Of a stretch of 64,000 bases of DNA, positions 55,510 through 64,000 are shown one piece after another. The DNA is from Serpens gallinarum. Lineage in GTDB: Bacteria; Pseudomonadota; Gammaproteobacteria; Pseudomonadales; Pseudomonadaceae. The notes under the pieces are model-generated. The model did not search any database. It was not told the DNA's origin and worked only from the letters and a program-made list of their open reading frames with translations. Location of the stretch: contig NZ_JACSQG010000004.1 of NCBI RefSeq assembly GCF_014836765.1, forward strand, positions 233,973 to 297,972, given 5' to 3'. Each line of letters begins with the position of its first letter. The first letter of the stretch is position 1. The position numbers were made by a program, and so were the translations under genes.

Positions 55510-56997
55510 ATGAAACTCGCTCAACTGCGCACCGATGTCCTGGCCGGACTCACCACTTCGTTCGCCCTGGTGCCCGAATGTATCGCCTTCGCCCTGGTCG
55601 CCCAGCTCAACCCGCTGATGGGCTTGTACGGCGCCTTTATCATTTGCACTCTCACCGCGCTGTTCGGCGGCCGGCCGGGGATGATTTCCGGCGCGGCGGG
55701 CTCCATGGCGGTGGTGATCATCGCGCTGGTGATTCAGCACGGCGCGCAGTACCTGCTGGCCACCGTGCTGCTCGGGGGGCTGCTGATGATCCTGTTCGGC
55801 GCCCTGCGCCTGGGCAAGCTGGTGCGCATGGTGCCGCACCCGGTCATGCAAGGATTCGTCAACGGTCTGGCCATCGTCATCGCCCTCGCCCAGCTGGAGC
55901 ATTTCAAGGAGGGCGATGCCTGGCTGTCGGGCAACTCGCTGTATCTGATGCTCGGTCTGGTGGCACTGACCATGGCCATCGTCTACCTGCTGCCGCGCCT
56001 GACCCGCAGCGTGCCGCCGGCGCTGGTGGCGATACTCGGCGTGGGCCTGCTCACCTACTTCCTGCAATTGCCCACCCATACCCTGGGCGACATGGCCAAC
56101 ATCGCCGGCGGCCTGCCGAGCCTGGCCCTGCCAGACATTCCCTGGAACCTGGAAACCCTGCGCATCATCGCGCCCTACGCCGTGCTGATGGGGCTGGTCG
56201 GCCTGCTGGAAACCCTGTTGACCCTCAACCTCACCGACGAAATCACCCAGAGCCGTGGCCACACCAACCGCGAATGCGTGGCCCTCGGCGCGGCCAACGT
56301 GGCGTCTGGCCTGTGCGGCGGCATGGGCGGCTGCGCGATGATCGGCCAGACCATGATCAACCTCGGCTCCGGCGGACGCGGGCGCCTGTCCGGCGTGGTG
56401 GCTGGGGTGATGATCCTGCTGTTCGTGCTGTTTCTCTCGCCGCTGATTGAGCGCATCCCGCTGGCCGCGTTGGTGGGCGTGATGTTCGTGGTCGCTCAGC
56501 AGACCTTCGCCTGGGCCTCGCTGCGCGTGGTGAACAAGGTGCCGTTGCACGATGTGTTGGTGATTGTTGCCGTCACCGTTATCACGGTGTTCACTGACCT
56601 GGCCACCGCCGTGCTGTGCGGTATTGTCATTGCCGCATTGAATTTTGCCTGGCAGCACGGCCGCGAGCTGTATGTGGACAGTCACATGGACGCCAATGGC
56701 AGCAAAGTCTACCGCCCCCACGGCACGCTATTTTTCGCCTCCACCACGCGTTTTCTGGAACTCTTCGACGCCGCGGGCGATCCGCAACAGGTGACCCTGG
56801 ATTGCCAGCACTTGAACTTTGTCGACTACTCCGCCATCGCTGCGCTGATCACCCTGCGCGAGCGCTACACCCGGACCGGCAAGCACTTGCGCGTGGTGCA
56901 CCTGTCGGAACGCTGTAAACAATTGCTGCGCCGCGCGGGGCTGCAACAAGCGGAACGCGAGGCAGCGGCGGACGCGATGGGGCATTTAGGTTCATAA
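55510..56997 (+). CDS. SulP-family anion transporter with STAS domain
   Basis: 495 residues, about 12 membrane helices followed by a cytoplasmic STAS domain from near residue 385 (PHGTLFFASTTRFLELFDAA, LDCQHLNFVDYSAIAAL). SLC26/SulP members carry sulfate, bicarbonate or dicarboxylates. The core shows LVPECIAFALVAQLNPLMGL, GAAGSMAVVIIALV and GMGGCAMIGQTMINLGSGGR. The substrate is not settled; no carbonic anhydrase or cys gene is adjacent. The start is at ATG 55510 with CAGGTATTTC upstream, a weak ribosome site. Confidence 0.9.
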   Translation: MKLAQLRTDVLAGLTTSFALVPECIAFALVAQLNPLMGLYGAFIICTLTALFGGRPGMISGAAGSMAVVIIALVIQHGAQYLLATVLLGGLLMILFGALRLGKLVRMVPHPVMQGFVNGLAIVIALAQLEHFKEGDAWLSGNSLYLMLGLVALTMAIVYLLPRLTRSVPPALVAILGVGLLTYFLQLPTHTLGDMANIAGGLPSLALPDIPWNLETLRIIAPYAVLMGLVGLLETLLTLNLTDEITQSRGHTNRECVALGAANVASGLCGGMGGCAMIGQTMINLGSGGRGRLSGVVAGVMILLFVLFLSPLIERIPLAALVGVMFVVAQQTFAWASLRVVNKVPLHDVLVIVAVTVITVFTDLATAVLCGIVIAALNFAWQHGRELYVDSHMDANGSKVYRPHGTLFFASTTRFLELFDAAGDPQQVTLDCQHLNFVDYSAIAALITLRERYTRTGKHLRVVHLSERCKQLLRRAGLQQAEREAAADAMGHLGS

Positions 56998-57078
56998 GCA
57001 ATGCGCAGCAGTGAGGTGGCATGCTCGGCAGGTGCTTGCGGCATACTCTGAGCATCACGCTTCACAGGAGCGCCAACC

Positions 57079-58059
57079 GTGGATCTGCTCTTTCTCGGCA
57101 CCTCCTCCGGCACGCCCACCAAGGCCCGCAACGTCACCGCACTGGCAGTGCTGGAAGACACCGGAAAAGGCTGGTATCTGGTGGACTGCGGCGAAGCTAC
57201 CCAGCACCAGTTGCTGTATACGCCGCTCTCGCTGCATGGCTTGCGGGCCATTTTCATCACCCACGTGCATGGCGATCATTGTTATGGACTGCCTGGCGTG
57301 CTGGCCAGCGCGGGGATGGCGGGCCGCACCGAACCGCTGGAAATCGTCGCCCCGCTCGGCATCGAGGAATGGGTGCGCACCACGCTGCGCATCAGCCAGA
57401 CCGTGCTGCCCTATGAACTGATGTTTCACGCCGTGGAAACCCTCCGCGAGTGGCGCAACCGTCAGCTGCGCGTGGATGCGACCGCCCTCTCCCACCGCGT
57501 GCCCAGCTATGGCTACCGCTTTACTGAAGCCCGTCCCGACCCGCGTCTGGATGTTGAAAAACTCGACCGCGAGGGTATTCCGCGTGGCCCGCTGTGGGGC
57601 CAGCTTGCCCATGGCTTCGACGTGCAGCACCAGGGCCGCACGTTGCACAGCGATGATTATTTGCTAGCCACCCGAGCGCCACGTTGCATCGTGGTCGGTG
57701 GCGACAACGACCGCCCCGAACTGCTGGCCGACGCCTGCCGCGACGCCCAGGTTCTCGTTCACGAAGCCACCTTCACCCACGCGGTGACCAACGACGAACG
57801 CAGCCTATTCGGCCACAGCACGGCCGCCAGTGTCGCCGCCTTCGCTCAGGCAAGCGACCTTCCCAATCTGGTACTGACACACTTCAGCGCCCGTTACTCG
57901 GCACGGCCTGCCCGTGGGTTGTCCATCGAGAATATCCGCGCGGAGGCTGCGGCTGTTTATCGCGGGCGGCTGTTCCTGGCGGAGGATTTTGCGCGGTTCA
58001 GGTTGGGGAAGGATGGCGTGTTATTGCGGGTTGAAACGCATCCGACGAAACCACGCTGA
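57079..58059 (+). CDS. rnz: Ribonuclease Z
   Basis: Metallo-beta-lactamase-fold endonuclease that trims tRNA 3' ends. 326 residues. Motifs: LLFLGTSSGTPTKARNVTA at the start, the zinc motif THVHGDHCYGLPG (HxHxDH), a His in VLVHEATFTHA, and LTHFSARYSARP near the C-terminus. Many pseudomonads carry this longer form. It follows sulP by 81 bases. Confidence 0.91.
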   Translation: MDLLFLGTSSGTPTKARNVTALAVLEDTGKGWYLVDCGEATQHQLLYTPLSLHGLRAIFITHVHGDHCYGLPGVLASAGMAGRTEPLEIVAPLGIEEWVRTTLRISQTVLPYELMFHAVETLREWRNRQLRVDATALSHRVPSYGYRFTEARPDPRLDVEKLDREGIPRGPLWGQLAHGFDVQHQGRTLHSDDYLLATRAPRCIVVGGDNDRPELLADACRDAQVLVHEATFTHAVTNDERSLFGHSTAASVAAFAQASDLPNLVLTHFSARYSARPARGLSIENIRAEAAAVYRGRLFLAEDFARFRLGKDGVLLRVETHPTKPR

Positions 58060-58077
58060 GCTAGCCGCACATCAAAA

Positions 58078-58101
58078 ATCGCGGACTTCCCTGCCCGCGA
58101 T
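58078..58101. terminator. Terminator after rnz
   Basis: ATCGCGG-N9-CCCGCGAT stem-loop in the short gap between the converging rnz and GH3 genes. Confidence 0.55.
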
Positions 58102-58137
58102 GGTGTGCAACGTCACCCGCTCAAAGGCAACGGGTGC

Positions 58138-60696
58138 TTACTTCATATGCCCTGTGTCATGCCCTGTACCGTCCATACTCGCGACGGTGTCCTTTTGGAA
58201 AAGATCAGGCCAGACGGCCCATTTCTTGAAGTCCGGGAACACCATGGCGATGGACTTGATGAGGGGTGTGTCAGCCGACGACCCGCCCACCAGCACCCGA
58301 TAATACCCATCCTCAGTTTCCCACTCGCCTTCGGCCCAGGCCGGAAGGTAATCGGGAATAGTGGGAACGAAGTGGGAGAACGGATGGTTGGAGGCGTTGG
58401 CCTCTATTTCGACCGAGACCTGTGCACTCTCACCAGGATTGAGGAAGACCTTCTGGAAGCCCACCAGACGCTTGGCAGGCTGCTGGGCCTTGTGGGGCAA
58501 TTGCAGGTAAACCTGCGCAGCCTCGCCGCCTGCGACCGTCCCCGTGTTGGTGACATGGAACTCGGCGGTAAGCACCGGCACGATGTCCTTGAGCTTCCGA
58601 ATGACGCGCGGCTTTTGGCTATTCGGCAGCTTCACCTCAACCATTTCGTATTCGGGCCGGAATGATCTCTTCAGCTTCAAGTGGCTGTACTGGAAGGTGG
58701 TGTAGGACAGCCCATACCCAAAGGGGAACCGGGGCGTAACAGCATTCGCCTCATACCAGCGGTAGCCCATCTCCAAACCCTCGAGGTAGCGACTGACCAA
58801 CTGCGGTAGGTTCGGGTCACCCGCCCTGCCTGGGCCACCGGGTATGCCGGTAAACTCGTGCAGGCCCGGATACTGCGCTTCGGTGGCGAAAGCCGCCTCA
58901 CGTTCGGTATTGGGGAAGGTCACCGGCAACTTGCCCGACGGGTTGAGGGCACCGAATACGATGTCGGCGATGATGTCGCCATCTTCCTGGCCGGGGAACC
59001 AAGCGGCTATGAGTGCTGGCACTTGGTCTACCCAATCCATGACCACACCGGCCCCGCTGTAGAGCACCACGATGGTCTTGGGATTGACTGCCGAAACCTG
59101 GCGGATCAGCTCCTCCTGATCCAGACAGACTTCTGTCGTCGGCAAGTCCTGATCGGGCTGCTCACCCAGCTCGTGGGAATCCTCTCCGTCCGGGTTCTGC
59201 TCGCTCTCCGAGCAGAACGTGGGCAGCCTGATGGTCGTCGGATCCCGTGTTTCACGGGGTGTGGTACCCACTCCAAGTACGACGACATCGGAATTTTGCG
59301 CCAGCTCTACGGCTGCTGCGATGTCATGACCGTCGAGATAGGTCACCGCAGGGACGTACTGCTCCAGGCCTTGCTCCGGGGTCACGGTAAATGGCGGGAT
59401 TACCGTGGTCAGCTCTGCCGGATCCCCATTACGCGGCGGAATAGTGGCCGAACCTGCAAACCAGGGGTGACCGATCAGCGCTATCGACTGCACCTCCGCC
59501 GCGTCCAACGGCAACAGACTCTCCTCGTTCTTGAGCAGCACGATACCGGCTTCCGCCAACGCGCGCGCCTTGGCTCCATTTGTCTCGAAATCAACCGGAA
59601 GCATGCGGTTGTAGCTGTTATCGAAGAACCCGAACTCGTACATCTTGGTGTAACGGGGCAAGAGCACCGCGTCGACGTCCTCCTCCGTTATCTCACCCGC
59701 AGCGATGGCGGCCTTGATGTTTTCCTCGGAGTAGTACACCGGCTGCTCATCGAGCTCGTAACCGACACCCGCCAGCAAGGAGTCCACCGTGCTGTGCATG
59801 GCACGCCGGTCGCTCTCGATCCAGCCATCGAAGCCCCAGCGGTCACGCAGGGTCTGCTGCAGCAGCTCTTCACTGTCGCACGCCCAGGAACCGTTCAGGT
59901 GCGGGTAGGCGCACATGATGCCGGCGGGTTTCGCATCCCTGACCGCCATTTCAAAGGGCAGCAGGTACAGCTCATGCAATGCCCGGCTGGGAATGCGCGA
60001 CGCCGCGGTCCAGCGTTCGAAATTGAATTCGTGCTCGTTGCCCGCGAAGTGCTTGATCATCGAATGCACGCCTTGCGACTGGATGCCGCGAACCTGGGCG
60101 GAGCCGATGATGCCGGCGAGGTACGGATCCTCACCGGGGTATTCCTGAGCACGGCCGGCATAGGGCGAACGGATCAGGTTCAGTGCTGGGCCAAGCATGA
60201 TCTGGTGGGCAAAGGTACGCGCCTCGTTACCCACCACCTCGCCCCAGGCATACATCAACTGAGGATCGAAACTGGCCGCCGCGAGGGTCATCGAGGGTCC
60301 GGCGGTCCTCACCGGCTCCGGTACGCAGTCGCCCCCGCGCACGCCGTTGCCGCCGTTGATCTCACGAATAGTCGGGATGCCCAGCTCGGGAATGCCGGTG
60401 ATGCGTCTGCCGATGGCAGTGAACCCACAGGTCGCTTGCCTGCCGCCCGAGGCGAGATAGGTCCCTTCGGGAAAGTCGACCTCTTCGGGCTTGTTGGCCA
60501 ATTGCTGGATTTTCTGCTCCAGCGTCATCTGGCTGAGCAATAGCTCGGCGCGCTCGAGGAAAATGCCTTCATTACCCGACGGGACCTGTGAATTGTTGCC
60601 GCTCTCCTGAGCGACAAGCGCAATAGGCACGGTGAGTATTGCGAATGCCGTGGCTCTCAAGAGGTGATCTGAGAGTGTTTTGCGATGACGACCCAT
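58138..60696 (-). CDS. Secreted GH3 beta-glucosidase family enzyme
   Basis: 852 residues: signal peptide (LLRATAFAILTVPIALVAQ), GH3 N-terminal barrel (KIQQLANKP, then SMIKHFAGNEHEFNFER with the substrate-binding KHF), nucleophile Asp in GWIESDRRAMHST, the C-terminal alpha/beta domain (GVGTTPRETRDPTT, GSATIPPRNG), and a fibronectin-III-like domain (HVTNTGTVAGGEAAQVYLQL). It hydrolyses beta-glucosides or related oligosaccharides outside the cytoplasm. TTAGGAGA precedes ATG 60696. It may be a substrate of the nearby type II secretion system (inference). Confidence 0.93.
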   Translation of the reverse strand: MGRHRKTLSDHLLRATAFAILTVPIALVAQESGNNSQVPSGNEGIFLERAELLLSQMTLEQKIQQLANKPEEVDFPEGTYLASGGRQATCGFTAIGRRITGIPELGIPTIREINGGNGVRGGDCVPEPVRTAGPSMTLAAASFDPQLMYAWGEVVGNEARTFAHQIMLGPALNLIRSPYAGRAQEYPGEDPYLAGIIGSAQVRGIQSQGVHSMIKHFAGNEHEFNFERWTAASRIPSRALHELYLLPFEMAVRDAKPAGIMCAYPHLNGSWACDSEELLQQTLRDRWGFDGWIESDRRAMHSTVDSLLAGVGYELDEQPVYYSEENIKAAIAAGEITEEDVDAVLLPRYTKMYEFGFFDNSYNRMLPVDFETNGAKARALAEAGIVLLKNEESLLPLDAAEVQSIALIGHPWFAGSATIPPRNGDPAELTTVIPPFTVTPEQGLEQYVPAVTYLDGHDIAAAVELAQNSDVVVLGVGTTPRETRDPTTIRLPTFCSESEQNPDGEDSHELGEQPDQDLPTTEVCLDQEELIRQVSAVNPKTIVVLYSGAGVVMDWVDQVPALIAAWFPGQEDGDIIADIVFGALNPSGKLPVTFPNTEREAAFATEAQYPGLHEFTGIPGGPGRAGDPNLPQLVSRYLEGLEMGYRWYEANAVTPRFPFGYGLSYTTFQYSHLKLKRSFRPEYEMVEVKLPNSQKPRVIRKLKDIVPVLTAEFHVTNTGTVAGGEAAQVYLQLPHKAQQPAKRLVGFQKVFLNPGESAQVSVEIEANASNHPFSHFVPTIPDYLPAWAEGEWETEDGYYRVLVGGSSADTPLIKSIAMVFPDFKKWAVWPDLFQKDTVASMDGTGHDTGHMK

Positions 60697-61140
60697 AAGA
60701 TTCTCCTAACCGTTAGGTAGGTACGCTTCGGGTCACCCATGGTCGATATCGCAAGTCAGTTGAAATGGCGGAACTGGCTTACGGCTGCGTCAATGAAAAG
60801 CTCTGTGTCGCAGTCACTTGCATCGTTGAAACTCAATTACCCCTGGAAACTCACCACAAAACTATCAAAGGCCTTTTGGCGCAAACATGACGTTAGGTGA
60901 ATCCGAAATAGTCGAGCTTCCTCATGCAATGCATATCGGGATGAGGAGCACATGAGGGAGGGTAGACATTTTGAAACAGTCCCAAGACGCTCTCCGACGA
61001 TTGGCCGAATCACCAGAATTCATCAATATTTAAAGCGGCCATTGCTCAGAAAGAACGAACTTTGACTTGGCGTAATAGTCGGCCGACTTTTGCACCAGCA
61101 CTCCTCTAAACGAAGCGTTCTGCTATAAGCCCAAGTACCG
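60697..61140. other. A/T-richer intergenic stretch
   Basis: 444 bases between the GH3 gene and the PL14-like gene, visibly richer in A and T than its surroundings. No gene, repeat or clear operator is seen. It must hold the GH3 promoter. The composition change could mark the edge of an acquired segment. Confidence 0.5.
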
Positions 61141-61965
61141 TTACCCAGGCCCACGCTTGACTGTAAGCGAGGGGGAAACTGAATAATTATCGAAATAAGC
61201 ACAGGTCACCGCATAGGATCCATCGGCCTTGCGAGGTGCCCAGTCGGCGCTGTGACCGCCGTGAAAGGTATTGAACATCAGCGTATTGATATGGGAGTCC
61301 AACGTCTCGGCGGAGCGGAACTTGATGCTGCGGTGTTCGGCAACCAGAGCATCGTCTACATATATTCGCATATAGCCATTACTTTCTGATGCCGGGTTGT
61401 TGAGTACCACCTGCAACGACACCGCATAATAATGGCCTCGTTCGAAGCGGAAATTTTTGGCGATAACAACGTCACCGTAACGACCTTTCATGTTCTGACT
61501 GTAAATGTAGGTCTGCAATCCGCCGTCACGCCGGAACATCGCCCTGGCACTCCACCGCGACGGGGATATCCGGTTACCACCAGCAACAGGCCTGGCCGGA
61601 CCAAGCCCGTGCAGCTTGCCTCCTTTGCGAAAGTCAAATTCCGAGCAGAAGTTCACGTCGAAACTCAGCGTGTAATACAAGGAGGGGGGCAGCTTGTAGT
61701 TGACAATGACCCTCTCGCTGCCCCTGCTGTTGCCTCGATAGTCCACTCTGATTGCGTTCGAATGATTCACGCCCTTGCCGCTAGCCAGGGAAACGTTTTT
61801 CGCAGCCACTACCGCCGTGCCAAAATCCGTCAAGGTTTTACCGTCAAACGACTCGTCCAGCACCCGTCGGGCAAGCGTTTGCGCCGCCGGGCTTTGCGCA
61901 GGCAGCAAAAAAGTGGCTGCGCAGGCAAGCAGAACCGCAACCATGCAAGGGGTGAGATCAGGCAT
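61141..61965 (-). CDS. Secreted PL14-like polysaccharide lyase family protein
   Basis: 274 residues with a signal peptide (MVAVLLACAATFLLPAQSPAA). The mature part resembles family 14 polysaccharide lyases (alginate/glucuronan lyases): KGGKLHGLGP, GGNRISPSRWSARAMFRRDG, then QTYIYSQNM and a jelly-roll ending in FHGGHSADWAPRKADGSY. Catalytic residues cannot be confirmed here. ATG 61965 is 14 bases after gspM on the same strand, so it reads as the last gene of a gspG-gspM unit and is a likely export substrate. Confidence 0.75.
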   Translation of the reverse strand: MPDLTPCMVAVLLACAATFLLPAQSPAAQTLARRVLDESFDGKTLTDFGTAVVAAKNVSLASGKGVNHSNAIRVDYRGNSRGSERVIVNYKLPPSLYYTLSFDVNFCSEFDFRKGGKLHGLGPARPVAGGNRISPSRWSARAMFRRDGGLQTYIYSQNMKGRYGDVVIAKNFRFERGHYYAVSLQVVLNNPASESNGYMRIYVDDALVAEHRSIKFRSAETLDSHINTLMFNTFHGGHSADWAPRKADGSYAVTCAYFDNYSVSPSLTVKRGPG

Positions 61966-61979
61966 TGACGTAACCTTAT

Positions 61980-62498
61980 TTAGGGCGATACGCGTAGGGT
62001 CAGACGCACGCTGACGCGACTGTCGGCCTGGCGATCCAGACCGGCCTCATCGACACGCACGCCCTGCTTTTCCAGCTCGGCCAGCCAGTTCAGCAATCGA
62101 GCCGCCTCGGTCGGTTGCAGACTGACCTGAAGAGCACCCTCGGCCCCGGCCTCCAAACGCTCCACCGACAGGCCTTGCTGCGTAGCGCTTGCAGTGACCT
62201 CGCCTTGCAGGCGCGCAGGATCCAGACGAGCTTTTGGCTGCCCCTGCAGCCCCCGAGCCTCTGGCGCTCGCGCCTGCAGATAGGCGTGCAAATCACGCTG
62301 CTCCTGAAAATAGGTCAGTGAAGCGGCCCGGTATTCGACTGCGGGCTTCCAGAATCCCAGGTACAGCACGACAGCCAACAGAAACAGCCCCAGCAAACCC
62401 AGCATCATGCGTTCACGACGCGCCAGCTGCCGCCAACGCTGCATCAGGGGCGATGCGTGTAAGTAGCTCGTTATCTGCTTCCGGTTCCAGGCAGCCAT
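61980..62498 (-). CDS. gspM: GspM, type II secretion inner-membrane protein
   Basis: 172 residues. Short cytoplasmic part (HASPLMQRWRQLARRER), one helix (MMLGLLGLFLLAVVLYLGFW), then a periplasmic ferredoxin-like domain (QQGLSVERLEAGAEGALQVS). GspM (XcpZ) anchors GspL and the ATPase. I start at ATG 62498 (MAAWNRKQITSYL) behind CTGGAGG. It lies 22 bases after gspG; the usual H, I, J, K and L genes are not between them. Confidence 0.87.
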   Translation of the reverse strand: MAAWNRKQITSYLHASPLMQRWRQLARRERMMLGLLGLFLLAVVLYLGFWKPAVEYRAASLTYFQEQRDLHAYLQARAPEARGLQGQPKARLDPARLQGEVTASATQQGLSVERLEAGAEGALQVSLQPTEAARLLNWLAELEKQGVRVDEAGLDRQADSRVSVRLTLRVSP

Positions 62499-62520
62499 AT
62501 AACCTCCAGGCACTGGGCTG

Positions 62521-62943
62521 CTAGAAATCCCAGTTGCCGATATCGGCATCCAGGTCAGTGCCGCTTTCCTTGCCATCAGCACCGAACGAATACAGATCGA
62601 ACGGCCCGCGGGTACCCGGCGCCAGGTACTGATAGGGATTGCCCCACGGATCGACCGGCATGCGCTTGAGGTAACCGTCCGGATTCCAGTTGCGCGCCGG
62701 CGGATTGCCGGACGGCTTGCGTACCAAGGCTTCCAATCCCTGCTGGGTGTTCGGGTAGCTGTGGTTGTCGAGCTTGTACATGTCCAGGGCCGCCGAAATC
62801 GCCTTGATGTCCCCCTTGGCCACGGTGACCTTGGCCTGATCCGGACGACTCATGATCTGCGGCACCACCAAGGCGGCGAGAATGCCGAGGATGACCACCA
62901 CCACCATGATTTCGATCAGCGTGAAACCGCGTTGCTTGTTCAC
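62521..62943 (-). CDS. gspG: GspG, major pseudopilin of type II secretion
   Basis: 140 residues, the main pilin-like subunit of the secretion pseudopilus. The prepilin site is MNKQRG|FTLIEIMVVVVILG (cleaved after Gly6, Glu at +5). GspG marks follow: QGLEALVRKPSGNPPARNW, DPWGNPYQYLAPG, and the calcium-site tail FGADGKESGTDLDADIGNW. It is first in a minus-strand unit and divergent from gspC. Confidence 0.95.
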   Translation of the reverse strand: MNKQRGFTLIEIMVVVVILGILAALVVPQIMSRPDQAKVTVAKGDIKAISAALDMYKLDNHSYPNTQQGLEALVRKPSGNPPARNWNPDGYLKRMPVDPWGNPYQYLAPGTRGPFDLYSFGADGKESGTDLDADIGNWDF

Positions 62944-62963
62944 AGCGTTAATCTCTTTGGTTG

Positions 62964-62992
62964 TAAGACAGTTCGGCCTGAAGCATGTCTTA
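62964..62992. promoter_or_regulatory. Interrupted palindrome upstream of gspG
   Basis: TAAGACA-N15-TGTCTTA, both arms perfect, 20-49 bases upstream of the gspG start and in the divergent gspG-gspC promoter region. A possible operator; the regulator is unknown. Confidence 0.4.
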
Positions 62993-63170
62993 GGTGCTAG
63001 TCGCCTAGACCAAGTCCCTCCCGAATGCTTGGCCCAGGCGGCGTATCAGCGCCGGCCTCGCGAGCAGCGGGCTGTTATGCAGACCCTTGGGTCAGAGCCC
63101 TCAGGCTTCTAGTCTATTCTCGGAGCCATAAAGTTCAGCTTAGTGACCTGCTTCCAGACTCGGTTCCTTG

Positions 63171-63851
63171 ATGCCTGCACCCAAAAGAAATACAGGGAGC
63201 ATTGTCTTGCCCATATCCACCTCCGTCTTTACCCACTGGCTGCAGCGTCAGGCACCCCTGGTGCTCAGCGTCCTGCTGCTGATGCTCCTGGGCGCCAGCC
63301 TGGCCTGGCAGAGCGTGGAATGGCTACAGCTGTTGCGTAACCCGCCAGCTGCCGTTGAATCTCGCCTAGCGGCACCTCCAGCCACGCCTACCTTGGCCCA
63401 GCTGGCCGCCCTGTTTGGCCCCACTCCCGTTGCTCAGGGCGCGCCGCCGGCCACCACACTGCGCCTGACCCTGCATGGCAGCTTCGTCAATGCCAACCCT
63501 CTGCGCTCCAGCGCGATCATCCAGCGCAATGGCGCCAAGCCCCAGCGGTTTGAAATAGGCAGCGAACTGGAATCCGGCGTTCGCCTGCATGCGGTCTATG
63601 CTGACCGCATCGAGGTTGAACGCAACGGTCGCCTGGAAACACTGTATTTCCCGCAACATGGGAATCCGAGCAACGTTGCGGCGCCAGTCGGCCCATCCGA
63701 CGACGATCTGTCCGCACCATTTAGCGACTTGCAGGATGAGGACCTGAGTCTCGACCAGCTACGCGAACGCCTCGGCGAATGGCGGCAAGAACTGGAAGAG
63801 CCGCTCGAAACACCCCCACCCCCTATCGAACAGCCCACGGAAAGCGACTGA
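63171..63851 (+). CDS. gspC: GspC, type II secretion inner-membrane clamp protein
   Basis: 226 residues linking the inner-membrane platform to the secretin. One helix (PLVLSVLLLMLLGASLAWQ), then an HR domain (LAQLAALFGPTPVAQG, RLTLHGSFVNANPLRSSAII, LYFPQHG). The C-terminus has an acidic, proline-rich tail (DDDLSAPFSDLQDEDLS...) in place of a PDZ domain, as in XcpP-like proteins with a coiled coil. The start is uncertain: ATG 63171 has a poor ribosome site, while TTG 63207 follows CAGGGAG by 7 bases. gspD starts 3 bases after its stop. Confidence 0.88.
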   Translation: MPAPKRNTGSIVLPISTSVFTHWLQRQAPLVLSVLLLMLLGASLAWQSVEWLQLLRNPPAAVESRLAAPPATPTLAQLAALFGPTPVAQGAPPATTLRLTLHGSFVNANPLRSSAIIQRNGAKPQRFEIGSELESGVRLHAVYADRIEVERNGRLETLYFPQHGNPSNVAAPVGPSDDDLSAPFSDLQDEDLSLDQLRERLGEWRQELEEPLETPPPPIEQPTESD

Positions 63852-63854
63852 CCG

Positions 63855-64000
63855 ATGCCTTCGACTTTTTCGCGTCTGACCCTCGCCCTGCTCACCGCCA
63901 GCCTGCTCACCGCCTCACCCACGCTGCAGGCGGCCAACGGCGTGGCGCCCGCTGGCTCAGCCGGCAGCCAGCAGCAGGCCGAGCGCTGGACCATCAACCT
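63855..64000 (+). CDS. gspD: GspD, type II secretin (3' end outside window)
   Basis: Outer-membrane secretin channel; only 48 codons are present. Signal peptide (LTLALLTASLLTASPTLQAA) and the first residues of the N0 domain (ERWTINL), the usual start of secretin N0. Immediately downstream of gspC, as in xcpPQ. Confidence 0.9.
   Translation, partial: MPSTFSRLTLALLTASLLTASPTLQAANGVAPAGSAGSQQQAERWTIN

Noticed and set aside
58858..60543. A 561-codon open frame on the plus strand
   Set aside because: Antisense shadow of the GH3 gene; rich in Arg, Gly, His and Gln with no domain pattern.

Overview
The window is GC-rich chromosomal DNA from a gamma-proteobacterium, almost certainly Pseudomonas sensu lato. 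A denitrifying relative of the P. stutzeri group fits best, but species is an inference. The evidence is the heme d1 genes nirFDLGH, an NAD-dependent GdhB beside a MoxR/Bat cluster (an arrangement I recall from P. aeruginosa), phhR-phhA-phhB, Prc, AqpZ, an xcp-like type II secretion locus, and dense REP/BIME repeats of pseudomonad type. I see no rRNA, tRNA, CRISPR array, prophage or plasmid backbone.

Layout. 1-2865: 3' part of the nir operon, making heme d1 for cytochrome cd1 nitrite reductase. It stops at nirH. 2866-4508: a REP-associated tyrosine transposase (RAYT) with three ~158-bp inverted-REP units on one side and two on the other. 4509-16362: gdhB on the minus strand, then a tightly coupled plus-strand cluster (moxR, DUF58, DUF4381, two VWA proteins, BatD). 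16402-24269: single genes for a Dyp peroxidase, SGNH hydrolase, acyltransferase, PLD-family lipoprotein, chromate transporter and two small metal-binding proteins. 24297-24518: a MITE-like palindromic element with a 4-bp target duplication. 24519-30426: DUF1003 protein, the phenylalanine hydroxylase regulon, ArfB, Hsp20 and a YdjM-like membrane protein. 30427-30915: a cluster of three REP types. 30916-42657: a secreted clan GH-A glycosidase, SIMPL protein, HAD phosphatase, VOC protein, quinone oxidoreductase, Prc, FUSC and EamA transporters, and a chemoreceptor.

42868-48182 is an iron-uptake signalling locus read on the minus strand: ECF sigma, FecR, TonB receptor with an STN domain, PepSY membrane protein and a coupled 57-residue membrane protein. 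Next come a zinc-type CDF exporter, AqpZ, a HIT protein preceded by the decayed 3' tail of a second HIT gene, a GST, a small periplasmic protein and a NodU-type carbamoyltransferase. 54263-55331 holds two pseudogenes, pagL (lipid A deacylase) and a lysR regulator, fused back to back. SulP, RNase Z and a secreted GH3 enzyme follow. The right end is a divergent type II secretion locus: gspG-gspM plus a secreted PL14-like protein on the minus strand, gspC-gspD on the plus strand.

The most interesting points are the RAYT with its own BIME units, the type II operon in which gspG is followed directly by gspM and a probable exported carbohydrate-active protein, the HIT gene-replacement scar, the pagL/lysR double pseudogene, the MITE-like insertion, and a possible RNA thermometer in front of hsp20.
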